Below, piece by piece: positions 12,644 to 21,700 of a stretch of DNA of 64,000 nucleotides. A model generated the notes under the pieces. That model did no database searches and was not told the origin of the DNA. It was given only the letters and a program-made list of their open reading frames with translations. The position numbers and the translations under genes were made by a program. Source of the stretch: Karalla daura (taxonomy: Eukaryota; Chordata; Actinopteri; Chaetodontiformes; Leiognathidae); assembly GCA_029224185.1 (NCBI GenBank), contig CM055200.1, forward strand, positions 7,639,170 to 7,703,169. The letters are read 5' to 3'. Numbering within the stretch: position 1 is the stretch's first letter; every line of letters begins with the position of its first letter.

Positions 12644-13843
12644 TGATAACACATTAATACTCTAACTACTCTAAAACAAAAATACACTGTTTGAAATGCA
12701 AACTCACGTGAACTCACAAAAAAGTGCTGGTTTCCAGTCATACAGACAGAATGCAGCAGTGCATTGGAAGATGAGGCTGTAGAGAAACAAACTCACAGTG
12801 ATGGTGCCATAGGGAAACAGCGTGGCCCCGGGGATTTGGTTCTGATGTTTATTGTAACCGTGTTAATACGCGAGGGCAACATGACAACGGATGGAGGAGA
12901 ACATGATTGGTCACATGGACGATTGCTGCCACTTTGAAAGACTGGAGCATAAACAATTTATCCTCTGGTGAGAATCTTCAATGAGTGTGACTGTGATGTC
13001 AACCCTGATCTTTGAAAAGCAAACAAACCTGGATGGTTATAAAAACACTGCTGAAAACCAAGAGTTTTTAGCAAGGAAATACCAGTGACATTCTGACAAT
13101 GAAGATGCATCATATTCTTCGAGAATAAAATGCAGGGGATAAAAAGTGGCCTTTCTGTGTGGAGTTTGCAAGAGAGAGTGAATGATTTGTGTGTCCTGTG
13201 ATGCACTGGTGGCATGTCCAGGGTTTATTCCTTCCTTTCACCCCGTGTTCTCTGGGATAATTCAATTCAGTTCAACTTTATTTAAAGTGCCACTTTATAA
13301 CAGTGTTATCTCAACACATGAGCGAGCTGTGAGAGACGGTGGAGAGGAAAACCTTCCTTTATTGGTCGGAAAACATTGAGTAGAACCAAGCTGAGGGAGT
13401 GCGACCATCTGCCCTAACTAGTGGGTTTGGAAAGAGTCCAGGTAGAGCGAGGGTGTCCACCTCTCACGGCAGAAGCTGGTTAGGCGTTCCACAAGAGACA
13501 GAGAGCTACAAAGTGGGTGAGACGATGGACGGATGCATGTCACCTAACACTGTGTCCCTCTCCCCAGATCCTGTGTGGCAGGGAGATCCCTCGCTGGGTC
13601 AACCGGCTGGCCTACTTCAGCTCCTGTGTGCCATTCCTCCAGAGCTGCCTGCCCAAAGAGTGGCTGACCCCGGCGGCCTTACAGTCCAGCGTCAGCCAGG
13701 AGCTGCACGGGGCCGGGGAGCTGGAGGAGGCCGAGGACGCCGCCGCCACCGCCTCCCTGGCCTCCATGTCGCCCTGCTCGCCCTCCTGCTCCCCCAGCCC
13801 TTCCTCGCTGTCTCGCCACCCCCACCACCAGCCCCGCCGATAG
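2744..13843 (+). CDS. desi2: desi2: PPPDE-domain desumoylating / deubiquitinating isopeptidase 2 (5 coding exons, complete)
   Basis: Exons join as 2744-2791, 9602-9674, 9766-9859, 12106-12247 and 13568-13843, giving 210 residues without frameshift. The product is a cytosolic thiol isopeptidase of the PPPDE (DeSI) family; family members remove SUMO or ubiquitin, and the preferred substrate of this member is not fixed by sequence. The PPPDE fold covers about residues 9-135. The catalytic dyad is visible: His32 in GVFHSGIE and Cys110 in [20 protein letters not shown] and [20 protein letters not shown] are DESI2 hallmarks and exclude DESI1. Two in-frame ATGs (2744 and 2753) begin the protein; I chose the first, so the N terminus may be three residues shorter. 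The Ser/Pro-rich tail after residue 165 is longer than in mammals and unconserved. The final exon is very GC-rich compared with its introns. Confidence 0.95.
4886..5158 (+). mobile_element. MITE-like element, decayed copy
   Basis: The left end ggttgctacaaagaatgatt and right end aaattgttgtagctcc form rough inverted termini around the core GCTGCAAC/GTTGCAGC. Interior words such as tagttgtttgttttataaaa and ctgtcaccgaggacaaa match a non-autonomous repeat common in teleosts. A second copy is at 59729-60035. No coding capacity. Confidence 0.55.
6549..6576. repeat. (CA)n microsatellite
   Basis: About 28 bases of CA dinucleotide with one CG interruption, in desi2 intron 1. Confidence 0.9.
7466..7512. 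repeat. Compound (TA)n(GT)n microsatellite
   Basis: TA repeat 7466-7482 followed without a break by GT repeat 7483-7512, in desi2 intron 1. Confidence 0.92.
9602..9674 (+). CDS. desi2: desi2 coding exon 2 (catalytic His)
   Basis: The acceptor ttttcag precedes TAC TGG. The exon reads [20 protein letters not shown] and ends one base into a Glu codon before gtaaga. It supplies the catalytic His32. Confidence 0.95.
9766..9859 (+). CDS. desi2: desi2 coding exon 3
   Basis: Only 91 bases after exon 2. It encodes [20 protein letters not shown] and then LGETFKF, and ends two bases into a Lys codon before gtaagt. Confidence 0.95.
9860..12105 (+). other. desi2 intron 3 (2.2 kb)
   Basis: Apart from a decayed fish repeat at 11707-11880 and the terminal (TC)n tract (12078-12101), no features or exons were seen. 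A homopolymer G run lies near 11190. Confidence 0.6.
11707..11880 (-). repeat. Decayed teleost repeat (ATGCATGTTTTTGGACTGTGGG family), reverse copy
   Basis: gtgggttttctctgggtacc, then cagtttcctcccaca, then gactggagacctgtccaggg and a gatgg-rich end are in the order known for a very common fish repeat. Related fragments occur at 13148-13258, 17280-17425, 24418-24475, 27968-28232, 31035-31210, 31430-31640, 38800-39045 and 46650-46750. Confidence 0.55.
12106..12247 (+). CDS. desi2: desi2 coding exon 4 (catalytic Cys)
   Basis: It follows a long (TC)n pyrimidine tract and tgcag. It encodes [10 protein letters not shown], then [20 protein letters not shown] with catalytic Cys110, and ends with GAG. 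The donor gttggc is weak and runs straight into a (CA)n tract. Confidence 0.95.
12254..12280. repeat. (CA)n beside the desi2 exon 4 donor
   Basis: CA repeat beginning seven bases after the last base of exon 4. Confidence 0.9.
12377..12453. repeat. (TG)n microsatellite
   Basis: About 77 bases of TG with two TATG interruptions, in desi2 intron 4. Confidence 0.93.
12600..12639. repeat. (CA)n microsatellite
   Basis: About 40 bases of CA in desi2 intron 4, opposite in strand to the TG tract 150 bases upstream; the two could pair as a stem in the pre-mRNA. Confidence 0.93.
13148..13440. repeat. Composite of two teleost dispersed repeats upstream of desi2 exon 5
   Basis: 13148-13258 matches the family of 11707-11880 (tctgtgtggagtttgca, then tggcatgtccagggtttatt, then ctctgggata). 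13261-13440 matches a different fish repeat: ttcaattcagttcaacttta, then gttatctcaa, then gtagaaccaagctgaggg, then accatctgcc. Both are heavily diverged and end about 130 bases before exon 5. Confidence 0.6.
13568..13843 (+). CDS. desi2: desi2 coding exon 5 (C terminus)
   Basis: The acceptor ccccag precedes ATC CTG TGT. The exon encodes [20 protein letters not shown] and the [17 protein letters not shown] block, then an acidic stretch and a Ser/Pro/His-rich tail, with TAG at 13841-13843. Confidence 0.93.
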   Translation: MLCGREIPRWVNRLAYFSSCVPFLQSCLPKEWLTPAALQSSVSQELHGAGELEEAEDAAATASLASMSPCSPSCSPSPSSLSRHPHHQPRR

Positions 13844-13992
13844 AAGCCGCCAAGCCCGCCGGGGGAAACTGGACTGGTATCGTGGTCAGACTGACTGTGC
13901 TGCACAGCGAGGCACCGACGTGCTGCCCGGATCTCTGCTGCAATCCCCAACAGTGGGAACTGGATCGTCTCTTGGTGACAAACGGCTGTGGG

Positions 13993-14036
13993 ACCCACCC
14001 ACCCCCAAACCCAAACCCAAACCCAAACCCAAACCT
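13993..14036. repeat. (CCCAAA)n hexamer array in the desi2 3'UTR
   Basis: About five CCCAAA units preceded by CCCACCCACCCCC, starting 150 bases after the desi2 stop. The minus strand carries seven or more closely spaced GGG runs, a G-quadruplex-capable pattern. Confidence 0.85.
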
Positions 14037-15020
14037 CCAGTCACTTTCATGATTTTACCAGCCAATGGAAGCAGGGCCAGTTCTTTCCCCGACAAAGCAT
14101 TTCCTCGTTTAGGGAAATTTTCCAGTTCCGGTTTCAGGTTTTACCAGCAGCTGGTTGGCAAATGGTGCTAATACCCACCTACCCTTTTCTTTGTCTTGGA
14201 ATACAGTGAGATGGGAAGCTGAGTAAGAAGTATACATGGATTTAGGTCTGTTTGCGACCTGCCTTTGAGATGTTTTCTAAATCTATGTGAATATATGGAG
14301 ATTGAAAAAAAAACAATTTCTATTGGACAGATGATTTCACCTCTTTGGGCTCTGAAACACGGCAATCTACTGCTAATCACATTAGCACTGTAGCTAAAGT
14401 GGTGCTAGATGGCGTAGCGCCACCAGGAGTTCTGGGGTGGTTAAAAAAAAAACTGTCGACCCTTAGTTTGCTGCTCAAATGTGAATACATCTTTGAATCA
14501 TGAATATCTCAACAATCTAAGTTAGACTAAGACGCCATCTGAAGAGAAGCGGACACAAGTTCTTGTAGATTTCGTTTGCTGTTCGACTTAATTGCCGCTG
14601 GCCCAGCGCTGGTATTGTCTGACTCGGGCTAGGTAAATGTTTCCACCGCAGCCAGCTGTAGTTAAGTTGCTCGTCCCCCCCAAAAAAATAACAAAAAACA
14701 CATTTGGCGGGTCAAATCTTGAGAGCAGAGGCTGGAGTTTGGAATCGACACACTTTGCCTCATAAATGCTGTGTGGGCATCAGGACCTGAGATTTGTTTT
14801 CGTTACGTTGTTCGCTCACAGCAGGCTGGATAGACTTAAACCAGAGCTACAATCAGCATCGCTCTCCTTTAAAACACCACAAAGAGACACCTTACACTGG
14901 TCTCAGCCCAGTGTCGTCATTTGCTTTCAAACTCTTTCGCTCTCCTTTTTTCACATCAAATCTGTGCCAGCAGTGGGTCAGATAATGTGTAGCAGCTTAT
15001 AGAAATCCAACCTGATCCCG

Positions 15021-15023
<3 letters not shown>

Positions 15024-15083
<60 letters not shown>
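15024..15083. repeat. (CA)n microsatellite
   Basis: Uninterrupted 60-base CA tract between desi2 and the P450 gene. Confidence 0.95.
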
Positions 15084-15085
<2 letters not shown>

Positions 15086-15139
15086 GGTTGAAGGACCTGG
15101 TTAAGTAGAAGGAAAAGTTATTTCTCTCCCTAATTTTTA

Positions 15140-15340
15140 TGAAGAATTAGTGACTGAGCAGGCAGTGACCCATAGGTTAGACGAGACTTTTGGTTAGTAG
15201 CGACAGTAGCGACTGCCGAGGTGCCTTTGAGCAAGGTACTTAACTCACAGGTGTTCCACCCCACCGTCCAGCAGCAGAAAACCATTGGCTGTACTGGACT
15301 GGTCCCACTTGTCAGTGTGTCCGTCTTTGTTTGCTCCTCA
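15140..15340. repeat. Decayed teleost repeat with a TTTGAGCAAGGTACTTAA core
   Basis: gaggtgcctttgagcaaggt and the following tacttaac match a frequent fish repeat motif. A second decayed relative (gcaaaacactgaacctcaca core) is at 25865-26030. Confidence 0.45.
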
Positions 15341-17279
15341 CCCGAGTTCAGCTTCAAGTTTACATGAATGACCTGATGTCAGCTCACCGTGGTTTGTGGT
15401 TTGTTTTCACAAAAGTCAGGAGAAGACGGCTCCACTTGAAGCAAAGGACGGGAGTTTGAAGGGGAGTGTGTCTTAACATGGCTCCCAGAGCAGGGCGTCA
15501 CACTCACATCTTACTGACAAAGGATTGGTGTTGGCTTGCTGCGTCACAGACACACTCGCTGTTTGTTTTTGAGAGACTCGGTCTTTCTGTTTTACGTGGA
15601 AGAATTAAGATCGAGTCCTTGAACTCTGTAACCGTCACGAAACTGTTTCAAGTAAAGTTAAACGCTGAATCGGAAGATGCTGCTGTCCCTAAATAATGAG
15701 CACCTCATTTGGAGTTCTGTATCCACATCCATGCTGTCAACAACAACCACATAATGCTGCATAAAGCCTGTTGTCCCAAACAAGAACCATGGGTGCATTG
15801 AAGTCCCATTGCTCAGTCAATTATTTTTGCCCGTCTCGCTGATACAGACGCAGGCAAATGAGGCAAATCTTGTCTGAAAGACCTTGTTGGCTGTTTCTTT
15901 TGTTTCTCCTTAAATGTATTTCTACAATCCTTGAACTCTGGCCTTTTTGTCTGTTTTGTTTATGTTGGATAAACTCAGGACTCCCAAAAGGCTTTGTAAT
16001 ATAATCCTTTGAAAACTTTTTTATCCCACATGTTGTGTTTGCGTCGACGTTTGCTTTTTTTCTAATGCAGTAGTCACTCCATAGAGCTTTTCAAAGAGTG
16101 CACTGTGGCAGTGCAATTTTATACTCCTGTCTTTGATAGAAAAAAAAAAGGTTTTGTTTACAACCTGAGGTTTGGATGTGAGCCTGTGCTGCTCTTCTTT
16201 TTCTTTTCCCATCTGTGCATGAATGTGTGAGCGTGTGTGCACACTTGTATTATACAACATTTAGTATCAACAAAGCTGTCAAATGGGCCAAATAACCCTA
16301 TTTCAAACACACAGTGATGCTAAAAACACATCCATCTGAACAAATGTAGCAGTTTGTAACAGAATATTGACACTTCCTCACAACATTGCATGTCCAGGAA
16401 TTTTTTTCATTTCATTTTTGATCATTTCAATAATTTCAGCTTCCGGTCAAAAATAAGGACAGTTTTCAAGACTGTTTTATGACAAATACACAACACAGCA
16501 GCAGTGTTAACGTACAGGATATACACAATTCTCATGAAACCAGCATATTTATGAAAGTGAGAGGTTTCATCTTTGTGTATTGTGACTTTAATTCTAAATG
16601 TTACTTTTTATGTTCTACTAAGAGTGAATGGGGGGGGAGTTTTTATTTTTAATGCACAGACACACATACTGTCGGCGCCCCCTGCTGACTATTATCTGAA
16701 CTGTTGTCTGTGGTTCGACGGACACTGAGGTTTCCCTTCGCCCTCATAGCTTCAGTCACAGCTGTCGTTTTGTTCCTCTTCATTAAATGAACCGTATATC
16801 GTCGGTCCACCTGCTAAACTGCATTTCAAAGTGTATGTGCTAACAATGAGAAGTACCACTAATCCACCATTACCGAGGCCAAAGAAAGCTAGAACTCCAC
16901 CAGACATCCCACCACTGACCTGTCGCCATACTTTTTTTTTTTCATGAATGTCTCATTTTGGAGTGAAAGACATCGAGTGATAATTCGCAGCTATGAATGT
17001 AGCCTGGGAAACCTCAGCCACTCCTCCCGACCACACAAGAACTGACTTCAGCTGTTTTACAGTGAACTTTCACAGAGCCTTCAGATAATTGAACCTGAAT
17101 TGTACCCCATTGTGAAGCTATTAAAAAAAAAAAAAAGAAAAGTATACAACGTGACTGCTGTCGTGTGTCTCGACTGTTTATATTCAGCTCTATAACAGTG
17201 AACTGGACAGTGAAAGAATCCATTAACGTCACTGGCATTTGTGCAATAACACAAATGTCTTGAGCCAGGAAGGCCCCCC

Positions 17280-17425
17280 TGGGCAGCTCTTCAGTCCATT
17301 GGACACACACCATTCACTATCACTCTGACACCTCGGGGCAAACTAGAATTTCCAATCCACCTTGCCGTGCATGTTTTTGGACCGAGGGAGGAAACTCGAG
17401 CTTCCCTTTTGAAACTCATGCGGAC
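17280..17425 (+). repeat. Decayed teleost repeat (ATGCATGTTTTTGGACTGTGGG family)
   Basis: caccattcactatcactctg, then cgtgcatgtttttggaccga and gggaggaaactcgagc, then atgcggacactggg, in the same order as the copy at 31430-31640. Confidence 0.55.
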
Positions 17426-18194
17426 ACTGGGGGGGGGGGGGGGGATAAAGCAAACTCAGCAAACACAGAAGGGCTGTCGGTGACAGTGCACTTGTGGTGA
17501 CACGGTAACTGAGTGAATTATCGTTTCGGGTCACGACAAGTGCACGAGTTCAGAGGGAATATAGCGGAAGTAGGAACAAACACTTCGCTGAGTAGGACGT
17601 ATTCTGTTGCTCAGAGTTCACCCACCTAATGAAATGGTATACTTTTGACCAAAAGACTCGCGCTTCTGAGAACTAGCCTTTCTTTTTATCTTGGTGTGAG
17701 GACTGAAAATGAGAAGTTTGATACCACAGTCCCGTCGCTATCCACCTCTCTCACTCCGTCTTCTGCAGTACCGCGTACTAAGCATGCACATAGTCACCCG
17801 GGTATAAACAGCAGATGTGGGAGAATATTGTTCTTTTTCATTATTATATTAGTAAAGGTGAATGAAAGTGCTTGAACAGACTACACAGATGCAAGTGGAG
17901 CAACACAGTAGCCGCAAAGCCGCTAGAATTGCACGTGACCAGAAAAGTGATTAATATTTGACGATTTTCCATGATTTAGGGCGACGCCTCAACTCAAATG
18001 GCCCGGCTCGTGCTTGTGTATTCGTGTGTGAATCAGTGGAACTAGTTAAGTATTGGGCATTAGGATGTCTTGTGTGAACCTGAATCAGACACTAGGGGGA
18101 GACAAAGACCCATCAATGACATGACTATACGCATGTGATGCCAATGACGCAAGGAAAAAAAGGCTTATGCAAAATGAGACAAAAGACAAAGTCT

Positions 18195-18200
18195 TTTATT
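18195..18200 (-). terminator. Candidate polyadenylation signal of the CYP3 gene
   Basis: AATAAA on the minus strand, about 470 bases beyond the P450 stop codon. It is the first hexamer noticed outside the coding region, so the assignment is tentative. Confidence 0.35.
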
Positions 18201-18509
18201 GTATATTGTCAAATATTCTCCTTACAGACAGCTTCTTCAGGGAAACGTTGCAAAGGAGTCCTGTGAGGACTGTCTCCTGTGTAGTCCTGTGAGGCTTAGC
18301 CTGCTGTTTCATTCAATCACTGTCTCTTACATATAGTGCATTTTGTTAAAACATACTGGAAGCAATCATAAACAACTCAGGTAAGAAAGCAGAAGCAAGC
18401 TTTTGTGCTTTTCACATTATAAAAATCAACACAATTAATGAATTCTTATACATTTTGTTATATATACATAATTTGTATATTCCTTAGTGTGATTATTATT
18501 CTGATTCTG

Positions 18510-18513
<4 letters not shown>

Positions 18514-18578
<65 letters not shown>
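18514..18578. repeat. Compound (TA)n(CA)n microsatellite
   Basis: TA tract 18514-18545 running into CA 18545-18578, inside the presumed 3'UTR of the P450 gene. Confidence 0.95.
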
Positions 18579-18584
<6 letters not shown>

Positions 18585-18666
18585 TAGGAATATCATCAAC
18601 AAAATAATGCACTTTGCAGCAATTCATATGTGAAGTAAGACATATTTAAACATGGTCCCTCTCAGA

Positions 18667-18741
18667 CTACTGGTGTCTGGGAACAAAAGAAAGTTTTATT
18701 GGCACTTTGGGCTGAAATTTCCAGTCAAACGTCAACGGGAT
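18667..18741 (-). CDS. CYP3 coding exon 13 (C terminus)
   Basis: Acceptor tttag, then IPLTFDWKFQPKVPIKLSFV and PRHQ, with TAG at 18669-18667. Confidence 0.9.
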   Translation of the reverse strand: MPLTFDWKFQPKVPIKLSFVPRHQ

Positions 18742-21700
18742 CTAAAGGGAGAAATGGAAACAGTGATGAGAGGACTTCACTGAGACAGTCTACACACATC
18801 TGAATGTGTATGAGGGACTAGTCTTACCATGGTATCTCTGCATGTTTGCACAGTGTAACTCTGCAGCAACCGGACGACAACCACCTTCATGACCAGGAGA
18901 GCGTAGCGCATCCCGATGCAGTTGCGAGGGCCATGGCCAAAAGGCATATAGGCGTAGGGGTTCACCTCCTGAGCACTGTCTTTACTGAACCTGCACACGC
19001 AGATACATTGGATATCATGAAGTGTCTGCTTGATCAACACACCATACACTAGTAGCAGAGGCTACTCTTCACTCATATTTGCACCCGTGAGAGATCCCAA
19101 AGAGACTAATAAATAGAGATAAGATAATAGATGAATGGAAGTGTAAATTAACCTTTCTGGCTTGAAAAGTTCCGGTGAGTTCCAAAAGCGTGGGTCATTG
19201 TGCAATACCAGGGAAGGAATCCCAACCAGGGTGCCTTCTGGGATGGTGATGCCATTGACCTGCACATTTTTTTTGCACATTCTCTCAAGCCGGGGAGCCG
19301 TGGGTAGAACACGCATCGACTCATAAATAACCTGTTCCAGGTACTGCATGCCCTGCAGAAGCTCATATGAAATGGGAGACTGAAAAACACAACACAAAAA
19401 ACATCAGAATTGGAACTTTGTAACATGTGAGGTCAGTTGAGGAAGAACATTGCACAAAATGACGTTACATCTCTCGGTAGACTGGTATCTATTTCGTCGT
19501 GCAAGGTCTGCAGCGCTTCAGGGTTGATGGCGAGGTTGTAAAGGATGTAAGTGAGCGTCACACTAGTGGTTTCATAGCCGCCGAAGATGAGAATGAGGGC
19601 CTGGGAAAGTATCTCACTTTCAGTCAAACCTTCAAGAAAGCAGAGCCAAAGAAATCTTGAACGTCGGAGTAAATATAGACACGTGTTTGATTTCAATCCC
19701 CATGTTCAACTATTCATCATCCATTATTTTCAGGTTCCCTTGTTTTCAAGCCTCAAAGACAGACCCTGTCTGGATAACAGGATCAAGTACATTTTTAAAC
19801 TATTTGTGTTTAGGAATTAGGAATTTTTATTAAGAATTACATACCTTTAGTTGGCTGATCATGCTCACTCTTTATCTCCGACTCTGCGATCTCATTCTCA
19901 ACCAACACCTGCAGAAAGTCTGCCCGCATCTACAGCAGCAGAGAGAACATTCAGGACCAACATCCAGACTTATTACATCTCCATCTTATTAGATTTAGCA
20001 ACAGAAGCAAGAAAGTCAAATATTTTGAGGAATGCACTTATTCAATACCCTCATTTACTGTATGTGGCACAGCTTCTAAAAGTCAGTAGGCCTGGATGAC
20101 AAATTTGCACATACCCCGCAGTAAAACCATAACTTGGCTTTTCTGGAGTATTTGTAGGAATAAAATGATGAGTATCAGGCTTTTATTTCACCTGTGTTTC
20201 TAGTTTTCATACTGCTGGCATGCTAGCAATAATATCTCATTCAGCTTTTCTCAGGAAAGCAAAAAGCCAAAATTTCCCAAAATCTTCCTTGAATTCACCT
20301 TACCGATGTCAAGTCTGCAGATTTATCTTTATGATATTGGTCTTTGAATTTCCTGACGATGTTGTTGAAGTAATCCACACTCTTTCCATCGACTATGTCA
20401 ATATTCAGGAGCTTTGCAAGACGGCTACCACCAGGAACTATCACTGAAATGACACAGAAACTTTAACAACCATGGTTCTACAATGCTCAAAAATCTCAGT
20501 GGTGACTTAATTACATACTTATTAAAAAGATGAGCCATATTTTGAAGTTCATTATCTTCTTTAAATTAGCAGCGATTGGGTCGTCGGGATTGTTTATGGA
20601 GTTTGACTCGACGCTGAAAGACGCGCTGGTCACGGTATCCAAACTGTAGGGTGCCACAAATCTACAGCATAATAAAAAAGAGTTTGTTTCATTTTCCAAA
20701 TCGACATTAAACATGCAAATATGTTAGCCTGATTTGACAATATAATATAAGAATGAGCATACTGTTTGACATCGATGGGTTCATCCAGATTAGTGTGTTT
20801 GAGGTTTTCGACGAGTCGGTCTGCGTAGCGAACAATGATGGGAAAAATCTTCAAAAAAGAAAGTGTGTTTAGTGCATGGCACAGATCAACTGTATACTCC
20901 CAGGTTTAAAGAAGTACACGTACACTGCAGACATAGATACTTTACACAAACTTGCCCAGCTAATCTATAAACTGATCTGGAAACAATGCAATCACTTGCG
21001 CACCAACATGAGTTTTACAAAGTGCAGTCATATCCTTGATACAAGTATGTCTGACATGGTGCAGAACTTCATGATCACATTCAGTGCTATTTATATTTTA
21101 CACAGTGTCTAATCTGTTTTGGAATCAGGGCTTCAGGTCAAGGGATGCAGACTGTGGAAGCAGGACGTAAGCTTGGACACAGCACACTAACCTGTTTCAG
21201 TCTTCCACTAGTGAAGCATGGAGACATAGAGGTACGGATCCTTTTCCACTTCTCATCTTTAACCGATGTAATTGCGTCATCCAAACGTCCTGCCACTAAA
21301 ATGTCCTGTAAACACAGGTACAGTTATGGGTGGATAATTGTAAAGTTTTGTATCTGTGAGGTGGCCTCAAACATCAGCCAAATGAAGCAAGGCAGGGGGA
21401 CAGGTTTGGCAAATGAAGCGGTGGAGAAGAGTTTGTAGCTTTGTAAATTCAGGTCATTCAGACGTATGGAGCTACTGAACTGGATTTCTGCGCAGGAAGT
21501 TCCTGCATCATTGCATGCTCCCCTATAAAGCCTCATTTGCATAGGGCTGCATTGGACATCCCAGAATTGTGTAATTGGGGAAGGAAGACACAAAAAAAAA
21601 CAAAGTGCAACACGTCTTTAACTTGTCAGTGAATGCAACATGAGTAGCATCAAAGTGGCTTCCCTTACCCTGCGGTTGGTAAATGCAGAGTAGCACTCCT

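Larger units (their letters stand above)
13844..18666. other. desi2 3'UTR and intergenic region up to the convergent P450 gene
   Basis: desi2 (+) and the CYP3 gene (-) point at each other across 4.8 kb. The region holds a C-rich hexamer array (13993-14036), a (CA)n tract (15024-15083), a decayed repeat (15140-15340), another repeat fragment (17280-17425), a G-run at 17431 and a compound TA/CA tract (18514-18578). No confident desi2 polyadenylation signal and no further gene were found. Confidence 0.55.

Noticed and set aside
13399..14052. 217-codon plus-strand frame across desi2 exon 5
   Set aside because: It is out of frame with the desi2 protein and exists because the exon is GC-rich and stop-poor.
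20519..20643. Alternative acceptor for CYP3 exon 7 at the internal cag
   Set aside because: It would also keep phase but would delete FVAPY, which aligns with the conserved GAYS region of CYP3 proteins. The upstream tgtag acceptor restores it.
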